Positions 1-5,738 of a stretch of DNA of 20,493 nucleotides are shown here, one piece after another. The DNA comes from Candidatus Pacearchaeota archaeon. GTDB taxonomy: Archaea; Nanoarchaeota; Nanoarchaeia; Pacearchaeales; GW2011-AR1. How positions within the stretch are numbered: position 1 is the stretch's first letter; each line of letters begins with the position of its first letter. Below the pieces are notes generated by a model. It was not told the origin of the DNA and ran no database searches. It was given only the letters and a program-made list of their open reading frames with translations. Where the stretch lies: positions 1 through 20,493 of the forward strand of contig NZAS01000208.1 in the NCBI GenBank assembly GCA_002686195.1, in the 5' to 3' direction. Made by a program: the position numbers and the translations under genes.

Positions 1-135
1 CATTGCGTATGATAGGCTCATTTAACGGAATGGTGGTTTTAGCCGTAACTTCCCAAAGATATGGGCGGACAGTTGTAGTTGTGGGCAATATAGGTTAAAT
101 CGAAAGAGACTTATATATATTACCATGCCCGCCCA

Positions 136-399
136 TTATAAAATGTGATAAGAGAATTTCCAGCCACAGTCGTCGTCGTATATGGCTTCCTCTTCAAATT
201 TTTTACCAGTATGTTCTGATACGTAAGATATTGAGCCTTTGTCTATATGTTCCCAATAGGCACAACGTAAATATCTTTTCTTTTTATTTAAATCTCCCCT
301 AAAATGTATGTCGTGCGTTTTAAAACCTCGCATACCCAACAATAATTTCATTTTATATTCCATAGGACTGGCATTTGGGTACATTTGATCATATGTCAT
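136..399 (-). CDS. hypothetical protein, 87 aa, last gene of the left operon
   Basis: Unrecognised protein of 87 residues, rich in charged and aromatic residues (Tyr, Trp, His, Lys, Asp/Glu), with no signal peptide, membrane segment or clear motif. Two cysteines, near residues 46 and 78, are too few for a usual zinc site. It begins three bases after the stop of the 163-aa gene, so it is probably translated from the same - strand mRNA. No good ribosome site is visible before the ATG. The 135 bases downstream hold no convincing continuation of the operon and no obvious terminator hairpin. I infer a small soluble early or accessory phage protein and propose no function. Confidence 0.7.
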   Translation of the reverse strand: MTYDQMYPNASPMEYKMKLLLGMRGFKTHDIHFRGDLNKKKRYLRCAYWEHIDKGSISYVSEHTGKKFEEEAIYDDDCGWKFSYHIL

Positions 400-402
400 G
401 GT

Positions 403-894
403 TTATAACCCCGCTGTAACGGAATCAAATCCAAGTGAATCTCTAAAATAATTGGTATTATTGGATATTTTCTTTAGCATTTTACTTATATTTGCTCCAT
501 TTTTTGGAACGACTTCGCCAAGCTCTTCAATTATTTCAGTATTTAATTTATTAACAAATATAACTATTTTACCCCTTATCTCTGCCAATATGAATGCAAT
601 GTCGTATTCTTTGTCTTTTTTGGTTTGCTCTATTAAAACAATACCGTATTTTAGAAGAGTTCTTGTTACTATTTTTGGCTCTGGCTTTCTTACGTTCGAT
701 AATATATGCATAAATTGTTGAAAACCATCCCCTAAGTCTTTCCATCTTCCTTCCAGAATTGCTCTTTTGTCAAAATCTCCCATTGCCATTTCAGAACCTT
801 TAAAGAAATATTCTTCTATATCGTCAAATAACATTTCAGACATTGCAGCCCTTAATCTATCTGCTACTGGTAATGTTTTGCGTTTTAATCTCAT
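403..894 (-). CDS. hypothetical protein, 163 aa
   Basis: Unrecognised soluble protein, the largest gene of the left operon. The N-terminus is basic (MRLKRK), followed by an acidic aromatic stretch (DDIEEYFFKG) and a mostly helical body with alternating hydrophobic and charged residues. No catalytic motif or membrane helix is visible. Its ATG shares bases with the TGA of the preceding 58-aa gene (ATGA overlap), and a GAGGAG ribosome site lies about nine bases upstream inside that gene, which supports this start. It is part of a translationally coupled chain, so it is probably expressed together with the tiny membrane peptides upstream. Function unknown. Confidence 0.75.
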   Translation of the reverse strand: MRLKRKTLPVADRLRAAMSEMLFDDIEEYFFKGSEMAMGDFDKRAILEGRWKDLGDGFQQFMHILSNVRKPEPKIVTRTLLKYGIVLIEQTKKDKEYDIAFILAEIRGKIVIFVNKLNTEIIEELGEVVPKNGANISKMLKKISNNTNYFRDSLGFDSVTAGL

Positions 895-1067
895 TTTTTA
901 GTCTCCTCTTTACCTATTTTAACTAATTCATATAAATTGAGTAATTCTAAATCCGTTAAACCCTCAAATGATTCAGTTATTCTTTTTATTGTAGCATCAT
1001 ACAATTTAGTGTTGGAATATATTTTTGTTATTGCTGCTGCTGTTCTTTTTGCGATTATTTTTCTCAT
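891..1067 (-). CDS. hypothetical small protein, 58 aa
   Basis: A 58-residue reading frame found by reading the - strand. It starts MRKIIAKRTAAA and ends EETKK. The N-terminal third is strongly basic (a helix rich in Lys, Arg and Ala); the C-terminal half is an acidic, leucine-rich helix. There is no homology I recognise. Evidence that it is real: its ATG overlaps the stop of the upstream 55-aa gene as ATGA, its own TGA overlaps the ATG of the 163-aa gene in the same way, and an AAGGAG sequence precedes it. Such a helical basic/acidic peptide could bind nucleic acid or a partner protein, but this is only inference. Confidence 0.6.
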   Translation of the reverse strand: MRKIIAKRTAAAITKIYSNTKLYDATIKRITESFEGLTDLELLNLYELVKIGKEETKK

Positions 1068-1231
1068 GGTTTGCCATTCTCCTTGTCTGTGAATATTATA
1101 TGTTGTTCCATTATTTCCATTTTATCTGGATTTATAATATTTATAATATCTACTAATAAACTTGTTGTAACTATCTGTGAAAAAATAATTATTGTCAATA
1201 ATGCTATGATGGTTATTTCAAATGAAGTCAT
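1064..1231 (-). CDS. small single-pass membrane protein, 55 aa
   Basis: A 55-residue frame starting MTSFEITIIALLTIII. Residues 5-33 are almost entirely hydrophobic, enough for one transmembrane helix, followed by a charged cytoplasmic or periplasmic tail of about 22 residues. A GAGGAT ribosome site lies about seven bases before the ATG. The start overlaps the TGA of the 51-aa gene, and its TGA overlaps the ATG of the 58-aa gene. Small membrane proteins of this kind in phages include holins, superinfection-exclusion proteins and Rz-like proteins. Nothing here distinguishes among these, so I leave the role open. Confidence 0.6.
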   Translation of the reverse strand: MTSFEITIIALLTIIIFSQIVTTSLLVDIINIINPDKMEIMEQHIIFTDKENGKP

Positions 1232-1383
1232 TTTTTTATCCTCATGTTATACCAAATTGCATATAATTGCTCTTTTTTAAGCTTAATATAGCGTGATTTC
1301 GGCTTTTTAAAATATGTTGCTGCCCATTCAACTAAATCCTTTTTGGTGCTATAGGGGCATCTGTTGTAATGATAATTAATCAT
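1228..1383 (-). CDS. hypothetical small basic protein, 51 aa
   Basis: A 51-residue frame starting MINYHYNRCPYSTKKDLVEW and ending in a Lys-rich tail. It has the look of a conserved compact helical protein: a CPYSTKKDLVEWA helix, a KPKSRYIKLKKEQL linker, then YAIWYNMRIKK. It is strongly basic and aromatic, which would fit nucleic-acid binding, but I recognise no named family. A GAGG site lies about eight bases before the ATG. It is coupled at both ends by ATGA overlaps to the 39-aa and 55-aa genes. Confidence 0.6.
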   Translation of the reverse strand: MINYHYNRCPYSTKKDLVEWAATYFKKPKSRYIKLKKEQLYAIWYNMRIKK

Positions 1384-1499
1384 GTTAATACCCTCACTAA
1401 TACGTTAAGATACTCTACCATCATCCATAAGAACAATACAAAACACAGAGCGTATAGTATTTCTGTGATTGTCATTGAAACATCATTATAATTGTTCAT
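1380..1499 (-). CDS. very small membrane peptide, 39 aa, first gene of the left operon
   Basis: A 39-residue frame, MNNYNDVSMTITEILYALCF and onward. Residues 12-38 form one hydrophobic helix with a WMM core, and the short N-terminus is polar. An AAAGGA ribosome site lies seven bases before the ATG. The TGA overlaps the ATG of the 51-aa gene. It is the first clear gene of the left operon; the region upstream (1500-1713) must carry the promoter. The coupling makes it believable despite its size. Function unknown; a membrane-acting phage peptide is a reasonable inference. Confidence 0.5.
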   Translation of the reverse strand: MNNYNDVSMTITEILYALCFVLFLWMMVEYLNVLVRVLT

Positions 1500-1710
1500 T
1501 ATTTAATCCTTTATGACCGGGAAATAGTACACATTAATTAACGCACTCTATCCGGATTATGTGGTTGCCCACGTTGTATGAAATTACTGTATATAATAGA
1601 ATGTATAATGTATTAATATTCGCACATTAGTAAGAGGTGACTGGCTATTGAGATTGCTCCCTACAACCAGCCTGCTCTCTCACTTTATAGTATATAACGA
1701 GGCTAATTAA
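1500..1710. other. non-coding region upstream of the left operon
   Basis: About 210 bases with no supported gene on either strand. It lies between the start of the small-ORF operon (reading left) and the terminator of the 76-aa gene (also reading left), so it should hold the - strand promoter of the operon. The centre (about 1590-1620) is very AT-rich with several TATAAT-like hexamers on both strands, and I cannot choose among them. Bases 1637-1683 can form an imperfect fold with GTGA/TCAC closing ends and a CTGG/CCAG inner stem. This may be a structured leader or an operator, but the support is weak. Confidence 0.4.
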
Positions 1711-1735
1711 AAAGGGCTACGAAGTAGCCCCTTTT
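1711..1735 (-). terminator. intrinsic terminator of the 76-aa gene
   Basis: On the - strand, A-rich sequence is followed by GGGGCTAC, a TTC loop, GTAGCCC and then TTTTT. The stem is perfect over at least seven base pairs, most of them G-C, and the U-tract follows at once. It begins two bases after the TAA of the 76-aa gene. On the + strand the same hairpin is followed by CTTTT, so it may also stop transcription weakly in the other direction. This is a textbook Rho-independent terminator and isolates the 76-aa gene from the operon beyond it. Confidence 0.85.
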
Positions 1736-1737
1736 GG

Positions 1738-1968
1738 TTACTTGAGGATGTCATCCACATCAACGACCTTGGTCGTTTCGGACTGGGCTTGCACCCCTTC
1801 GCTGACCCTATCGGTGATCTCTTCCTTGGTGTAAAGGAATTCGGTGCCTGATCGTGCTGTCACATGGTACAGCCCTGTCTTCGTGCCAATCCTGACTTCG
1901 TAGTCAAGTATGACTGCCCCGCCTGTCGGAAGGTTCATCTTCAAAGGTGCTTTTTTCTTGCTTGCCAT
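1738..1968 (-). CDS. hypothetical protein, 76 aa, GC-rich orphan gene (moron-like)
   Basis: A small soluble protein starting MASKKKAPLK. The ATG at 1968 is preferred over the one 12 bases upstream because GGAG sits six bases before it. The lysine-rich start leads to a GGAVILDYEVRIGTKTG segment and a LYHVTARSGTEFLY segment that look like a small beta fold, then an acidic C-terminal tail. I recognise no family. Two full 60-base lines within it count about 52-55% G+C, against roughly one-third in nearby genes, with many C-ending codons. It has its own terminator and a separate upstream region, which suits an independently transcribed acquired gene or a very highly expressed one. Confidence 0.75.
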   Translation of the reverse strand: MASKKKAPLKMNLPTGGAVILDYEVRIGTKTGLYHVTARSGTEFLYTKEEITDRVSEGVQAQSETTKVVDVDDILK

Positions 1969-1988
1969 TGTAATCTCCATTTTGGTTT

Positions 1989-2087
1989 CTAAGATGGATT
2001 ACGATTCTCGTAACCCTTTCTCATTCTTACGATGGGCGAATATATGTCTATTTTATTCCAACATATTTCTTTGACCCACTTGGGCAT
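1989..2087 (-). CDS. possible 32-aa peptide upstream of the GC-rich gene
   Basis: An ATG-to-TAG frame of 32 codons beginning MPKWVKEICW, basic and aromatic, ending 20 bases before the 76-aa gene on the same strand. It would form a two-gene unit with that gene. No Shine-Dalgarno sequence is visible, and the frame is short enough to occur by chance. I list it because its composition is protein-like and because the other small genes here are also packed tightly. The alternative is that this stretch is simply the untranslated leader and promoter of the 76-aa gene. Confidence 0.25.
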   Translation of the reverse strand: MPKWVKEICWNKIDIYSPIVRMRKGYENRNPS

Positions 2088-2116
2088 AAGCAGTATATTA
2101 CAAGTAAATTAACGCT

Positions 2117-2145
2117 TTGGTAATAGAGTCTATAGTATATATAAT
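2117..2145 (+). promoter_or_regulatory. sigma70-type promoter for the packaging operon
   Basis: TTGGTA at 2117-2122 and TATAAT at 2140-2145 are separated by exactly 17 bases, an excellent match to a housekeeping bacterial promoter. The -10 box runs into an alternating TA tract to 2160, which should melt easily. The first gene starts at 2191 with an AAGGA ribosome site at 2178-2182. It would drive the long + strand series that begins with the small terminase operon. It is called from sequence alone, and the strong AT bias locally raises the chance of a false match. Confidence 0.55.
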
Positions 2146-2190
2146 ATATATATATATATAGCATTAAACCGGCAAATAAGGATTTTTAAG

Positions 2191-2418
2191 ATGGCTGAAG
2201 TAATAAAATCACTGGAGAATTTACCTCGTGAGTTGCAGGAAAAGTTAATAGAGCGGATTTGCAAAGAAGCTTTATTAAGTAAGAACAATGAAGAAGCAGA
2301 TATTGATGGAGAAGAGTTTTTACCATTATGGATTAACGGCAAAGTGTATAGAGTTCCATCGCCTGTTTTCGATTTAGTCGAGGAGTTGTCTAATGGATTA
2401 TCGAACGATAAAGAGTAA
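2191..2418 (+). CDS. hypothetical acidic protein, 75 aa, preceding the small terminase
   Basis: Unrecognised 75-residue acidic protein. An N-terminal helix (LPRELQEKLIERICKEALL) is followed by an acidic linker and a short beta-like segment (LPLWINGKVYRVPSPVFDLV). AAGGA lies eight bases before the ATG. Its last 26 bases overlap the start of the small terminase gene, whose ribosome site lies inside it, so the two are coupled. First gene after the predicted promoter. Its position suggests a role near packaging or a small regulatory partner, but there is no direct evidence for this. Confidence 0.7.
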   Translation: MAEVIKSLENLPRELQEKLIERICKEALLSKNNEEADIDGEEFLPLWINGKVYRVPSPVFDLVEELSNGLSNDKE

Positions 2419-3157
2419 AAAGCACTGCGTTTACGACAGTATCGAAGAGTTCTCGGAAGAGAATCCCAATATTATGCCTTTATCCAATTGGCGTAAAGGT
2501 AAAGAAGGAGATTGGGTATATAGCGATGATGAGAGGATTATACAGATATTGAAGCGTGGTGCGATAAAACATCCTAACGACAGACCGAACTATTCATATG
2601 CCGACGGCTATTTAAGGACGGTAGTTGGTTCATTCATTATAAACAAGAAAACGTTTATGGATACTGATTTTAGTCAACACAAAAACCGTTATACGTTCAG
2701 TAAGACTATTGGCAATAAAAAGAATATTAACACAAGAAAGAATCCTACAAATAAAGAAAGGATATTCACTACGAGTATTGTTGCCGGTCATGGTGCCGTA
2801 AAATCATATATGGATGCTTTTGACGAAGGTGATTTAACTAAAGCAAAAAAGAAAGCAGTTATCCTTTTAAAGCAGGAGAGAATAATGAAAGAAGTAGAGA
2901 AAGGCGTTTTAGACGTTGCAAAGGCAATGGGCTTAGACCATGAATACGTTTTGCAGAAGTTAATGCATTTAGCCGACTTTAGCGATGACGACAATATAGT
3001 GTTGCAATCGGCAAAAGAGCTTGGTAAAATCATAGGTACGAGTGGTGCAACAGTTAAATCGAGAGAGATGGGAGTACTAGGCGTATTTCAAGGTTTCTCT
3101 CCAGAGCAGCTTGGCAAAGCAGAAAGGAAATTGTTGGATGATGCGAAAGTCGAATAA
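2393..3157 (+). CDS. terminase small subunit (probable)
   Basis: Probable DNA-recognition subunit of the packaging motor. The C-terminal half (about residues 125-245) has the usual helical layout: a helix with YMDAF, a LLKQERIMKEVEKG segment, then VLQKLMHLADFSDDDNIVLQ leading to a SAKELGKIIG helix, which resembles small terminase proteins that end their DNA-binding and oligomerisation core this way. The N-terminal 100 residues (GDWVYSDDERIIQILKRG, a TVVGSF strand) look like an additional domain. AGGAG lies seven bases before the ATG, inside the upstream gene. Length 254 aa is on the long side. Position before the large subunit supports the call, although three unrelated genes lie between them. 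Confidence 0.7.
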   Translation: MDYRTIKSKKHCVYDSIEEFSEENPNIMPLSNWRKGKEGDWVYSDDERIIQILKRGAIKHPNDRPNYSYADGYLRTVVGSFIINKKTFMDTDFSQHKNRYTFSKTIGNKKNINTRKNPTNKERIFTTSIVAGHGAVKSYMDAFDEGDLTKAKKKAVILLKQERIMKEVEKGVLDVAKAMGLDHEYVLQKLMHLADFSDDDNIVLQSAKELGKIIGTSGATVKSREMGVLGVFQGFSPEQLGKAERKLLDDAKVE

Positions 3158-3237
3158 AGTTGTATATGTAGTCCCTAGAGTATCTTACTTAAGGGGCAGT
3201 AAATCTTCTAATGTATCGTATAGGTATATAAAATTTT

Positions 3238-3807
3238 ATGGCTAATGGCATAGATAATAAAGCATTTGATCTGATGAATGTTGCTGCTGATGAGACTGAT
3301 GGTAAGTTATTATCAATGGTTCAAGATTTAAAACCTGAAGTTGTAAAATCAATTAGAAGTGTTTCTCCTTATTTAAGAGGTTATAAAATTCCTTTTTTTG
3401 GTAAAAAGAAAGCTGAGAAAGATTACGAAAAATTAGTTAAAGCGTTGAAAGAGAATAGAATAAAAGTAACAGAAGATTTTAATGAAGCTTTTGAAAAAAT
3501 GGATGGATTACCACTAACTGGAAAACTACATGGAGCTTACCATGGTGGCTATAAATATAATCCTTTTATGATTGATAAAGGAAGAGCGTGGGGAGGTCAA
3601 AATTTAATTTATATTAATAAAGATTTATCAAAAGAAGAAAAAATGTCTACTTTGCTTCATGAATTATTACATGGTCAAACATCTCATGGGATAAGTAGAA
3701 ATGTAAAAGAAGATATAATTTCAAGAACTTTATTCCCTTCAAGTACAGGAAGTTTTAATTATCAATCAAAAAAATTATTAGAAAAGCGATCAGTAAGTGA
3801 ATATTAA
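3238..3807 (+). CDS. tagged effector 1: putative HExxH zinc metallopeptidase
   Basis: 189 residues. Residues 1-25 carry the N-terminal motif shared with the next two genes (IDNKAFDLM followed by AADET). The middle is lysine-rich and helical. Residues 137-150 read STLLHELLHGQTSH: H141, E142 and H145 form an HExxH zinc site, and H150 could be a further ligand. The preceding strand NLIYINKDLSKEEK is typical of metallopeptidases, where a strand and helix lead into the active site. The third ligand is uncertain and the C-terminus after the motif is only about 40 residues, so a partial enzyme is possible. No ribosome site is visible before the ATG. A toxin-like or virion-delivered protease is inference from the shared tag. 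Confidence 0.65.
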   Translation: MANGIDNKAFDLMNVAADETDGKLLSMVQDLKPEVVKSIRSVSPYLRGYKIPFFGKKKAEKDYEKLVKALKENRIKVTEDFNEAFEKMDGLPLTGKLHGAYHGGYKYNPFMIDKGRAWGGQNLIYINKDLSKEEKMSTLLHELLHGQTSHGISRNVKEDIISRTLFPSSTGSFNYQSKKLLEKRSVSEY

Positions 3808-3813
3808 TATATG
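3791..3813 (+). repeat. 23-bp direct repeat, copy 1
   Basis: Begins CAGTAAGTGAATATTAATAT and ends with the ATG of effector 2. The second copy (4669-4691) differs by a single base and ends at the ATG of effector 3. The copy covers the last codons of effector 1, the short gap and the next start codon. The two copies read in different frames at the end of the preceding gene, so protein constraint does not explain the identity. Together with the similar tag-coding DNA that follows, it bounds effector 2 as a cassette. Confidence 0.85.
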
Positions 3814-4674
3814 GCTAATAATATAGATAACAAAGCATTTGATATGATGACTACTGCTGCTGATAAAACTAATGTAAGTTTATTTCCGCCACCTAATAAG
3901 AAACCAATAACTTCTGATGATGCTCATACAGCTTTAATGGTAGCTGGTATGACTCCAGGGATAGGTACTGCTGCTGATATAGTAGATGCAGCATTATATT
4001 TATTAGAAGGAAGATTTGGGCAGGCTGCTTTGGCTGCTTTGGCTGCTGTCCCAGTATTTGGACTTTTTGTTTCTGGTGGAAAAGCAGGTAAAAAATCATA
4101 TAGATTATATAGAGGAATAACCGAACCTCTCGAAGATACAGGAGATTTTATTAGAAGTACTACTACCTCCAGAAAAGGTAGACTTTTTACTTCATTGAAT
4201 CCCAGAATGGCACTTGAAAGATTTTCACAAATTGAAGGTGGTCAAGTATTAAAGTTCAATGTTCCTTTGAATTATATTAAAAAACATGGAGTTGCCGATG
4301 TTGGATTTTTAGATGAAACAGCTATTTATTTTGAAAGAGGATTACCAAGTCGTTTCTTGGATAGGACTATAAAAACATCAGATATAACTGGTCCTTTATC
4401 TTTTCAAAAAGCATTTGGTAAGAAAGCAATAAAAGATGTAAAACAATCTAAGGTTTTATTTGATAAAATTTTAGATAACCCGACGATTGCGAAGAATACG
4501 ATGAATGATATGTTAACAACGATGGGAAAAGAAGTTGACAACCTTGAAGATTTAGTTGGAGCATTGAAGAAAAACCAGAGTAAAGAATTAAAAGATATGT
4601 TAATAAAAGCGGAAGAAAAGATGACTTCATTTGAGAAATTAAACATAAAGAAAGCAACAAAGCGTAATCAGTAA
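3811..4674 (+). CDS. tagged effector 2: pretoxin plus ADP-ribosyltransferase-like toxin
   Basis: 287 residues. Residues 1-25 carry the shared N-terminal tag. Residues 41-92 (MTPGIGTAADIVDAALYLLE, then repeated AALAAL and a Gly-rich end) match the helical glycine/alanine pretoxin segment known from polymorphic toxins, where it precedes the toxic domain. Residues 97-190 resemble an ADP-ribosyltransferase-like fold: YRLYRG (R98 or R101 as the NAD-binding arginine), a RSTTTS stretch, FTSLNPRMALERF, a QVLKFNVP strand, and ETAIYFERGLP with E169 and E175 near the expected catalytic end. The last 90 residues are a charged helical tail with no known match. Activity is not shown; no immunity gene is recognised next to it. 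No clear ribosome site is present. Confidence 0.65.
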   Translation: MANNIDNKAFDMMTTAADKTNVSLFPPPNKKPITSDDAHTALMVAGMTPGIGTAADIVDAALYLLEGRFGQAALAALAAVPVFGLFVSGGKAGKKSYRLYRGITEPLEDTGDFIRSTTTSRKGRLFTSLNPRMALERFSQIEGGQVLKFNVPLNYIKKHGVADVGFLDETAIYFERGLPSRFLDRTIKTSDITGPLSFQKAFGKKAIKDVKQSKVLFDKILDNPTIAKNTMNDMLTTMGKEVDNLEDLVGALKKNQSKELKDMLIKAEEKMTSFEKLNIKKATKRNQ

Positions 4675-4691
4675 GTAAATATTAATATATG
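4669..4691 (+). repeat. 23-bp direct repeat, copy 2
   Basis: Same as the copy at 3791-3813 except for one base (A instead of G at position 9). Here the stop codon of effector 2 lies inside the repeat (CAG TAA), whereas in copy 1 the upstream gene reads through in another frame and stops at a later TAA. It ends at the ATG of effector 3. Both copies lack a Shine-Dalgarno sequence, so the AT-rich shared segment itself may serve as the translation start region. Confidence 0.85.
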
Positions 4692-5738
4692 AGCAATATA
4701 GACAAAGGAAAGCATATATCGTTATTTAACCCATCTGATGATGATGTGTTTAAGATGATGACTGCAGTTACAGATGAGACCAATATTGTAGATTTTAGCA
4801 AGCAAAAGCAACAATTTTCTTTAGATAAGATGAAAATAGAAGAATGGCGTAAAGAAGATTTAGCTGAAATTGAGGGTTCTGTTAAAGAACAAACAGAACG
4901 GGATAAATTAGCTGAAGAATCTTTTCAGAATGTTTTTAGTGCTGTTCTCAATCCAGATGAAGACAGTTTTAGGACACGTAAAATTAAGTTTGATCGTACT
5001 GGCGAGAGATGGGACGAAACTACAAAACAATTTTATAAAGAAAAAAGAACAGTAGGAGAACATATACTTTATTCGGATGTTGCTAGTTATATAAAAGGAG
5101 ATCAAGATTATGAAACTAAACTTGGTATATATAAAGAAAGACTTCATGATGTATGGGAGGCTACAGGAAAACCATCAATTCAAATGAGTGAGAATCCTGT
5201 AAATCTTAAAGGTCAAGAGATGGGCAAAGCTAATTATGGAGGTGCGTGGTTTATTGGTGGTAAAAGAGGCTATATTACTCCTTGGAAGATGACAGAACCT
5301 CCTCCTGTAGAACCTTTTGAATGGCAAAGTTTTTTAACTCAACAGGATACATCAAGTTTATATGATACATATAGGAAAACATATGGTGAATTAACTGATC
5401 AAGATATTACCTACGAAACATCATCTCAGGGGAGACAGGATTGGATGAATATAAATCCAGAAGAAGCTGGTTTGGTTGGTATTTTAATGGCAGAACTTGG
5501 ACATCAAATGCAAGGCCGACATCTTGCTGGACCAGAAGAGGCACAGCATTTTCTAGAGTTAGCTGGTCGACAGTCTAGATATGAAGATCATTATGCAGAT
5601 CCAAGAACTATTGAATACCATGCTCATGAGATTCTGCAAGATATAATAATAGAATATATGAAAACTGGCAATAAAAAAATATTAGAGAAAATTAAGTCAG
5701 GTGACTATCCTAATATAAAAGATACACCTGGCTGGTGA
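4689..5738 (+). CDS. tagged effector 3: large protein with possible metallopeptidase-like C-terminus
   Basis: 349 residues. The shared tag lies at residues 14-36 rather than at the very start (FKMM, then TDETN). Residues 40-160 are highly charged. Toward the C-terminus, LVGILMAELGHQMQGRH (E269, H272) is followed about 40 residues later by DPRTIEYHAHEI. An ExxH helix followed by a conserved E-Y-x-A-H is a pattern I associate with some uncharacterised bacterial metallopeptidase-like proteins, but the first histidine of a normal HExxH is alanine here. Its enzyme status is therefore open. The stop overlaps the GTG of the large terminase (GTGA), tying the three effectors to the packaging operon. 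Confidence 0.6.
   Translation: MSNIDKGKHISLFNPSDDDVFKMMTAVTDETNIVDFSKQKQQFSLDKMKIEEWRKEDLAEIEGSVKEQTERDKLAEESFQNVFSAVLNPDEDSFRTRKIKFDRTGERWDETTKQFYKEKRTVGEHILYSDVASYIKGDQDYETKLGIYKERLHDVWEATGKPSIQMSENPVNLKGQEMGKANYGGAWFIGGKRGYITPWKMTEPPPVEPFEWQSFLTQQDTSSLYDTYRKTYGELTDQDITYETSSQGRQDWMNINPEEAGLVGILMAELGHQMQGRHLAGPEEAQHFLELAGRQSRYEDHYADPRTIEYHAHEILQDIIIEYMKTGNKKILEKIKSGDYPNIKDTPGW

Noticed and set aside
3..98. A + strand frame open from the left edge, ending at TAA 96-98, hydrophobic end (VVVVGNIG)
   Set aside because: Only about 31 codons with no start needed, no support from motif or context. It could be the end of a gene running in from the left, convergent with the operon, but cannot be shown.
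61..136. 8-base inverted repeat ATGGGCGG and CCGCCCAT around 61-68 and 129-136
   Set aside because: Arms about 60 bases apart, no U-tract and no stable loop; not enough for a terminator or operator call.
452..721. + strand 89-codon frame
   Set aside because: Antisense to the 163-aa gene; hydrophobic low-complexity sequence typical of a shadow frame, no ribosome site.
1071..1280. + strand 69-codon frame
   Set aside because: Lies opposite the coupled mini-genes, whose ATGA overlaps and ribosome sites are stronger evidence.
2130..2342. - strand 70-codon frame over the promoter
   Set aside because: Antisense to the 75-aa gene and runs through the AT repeat; Ser/Ile-rich shadow composition.
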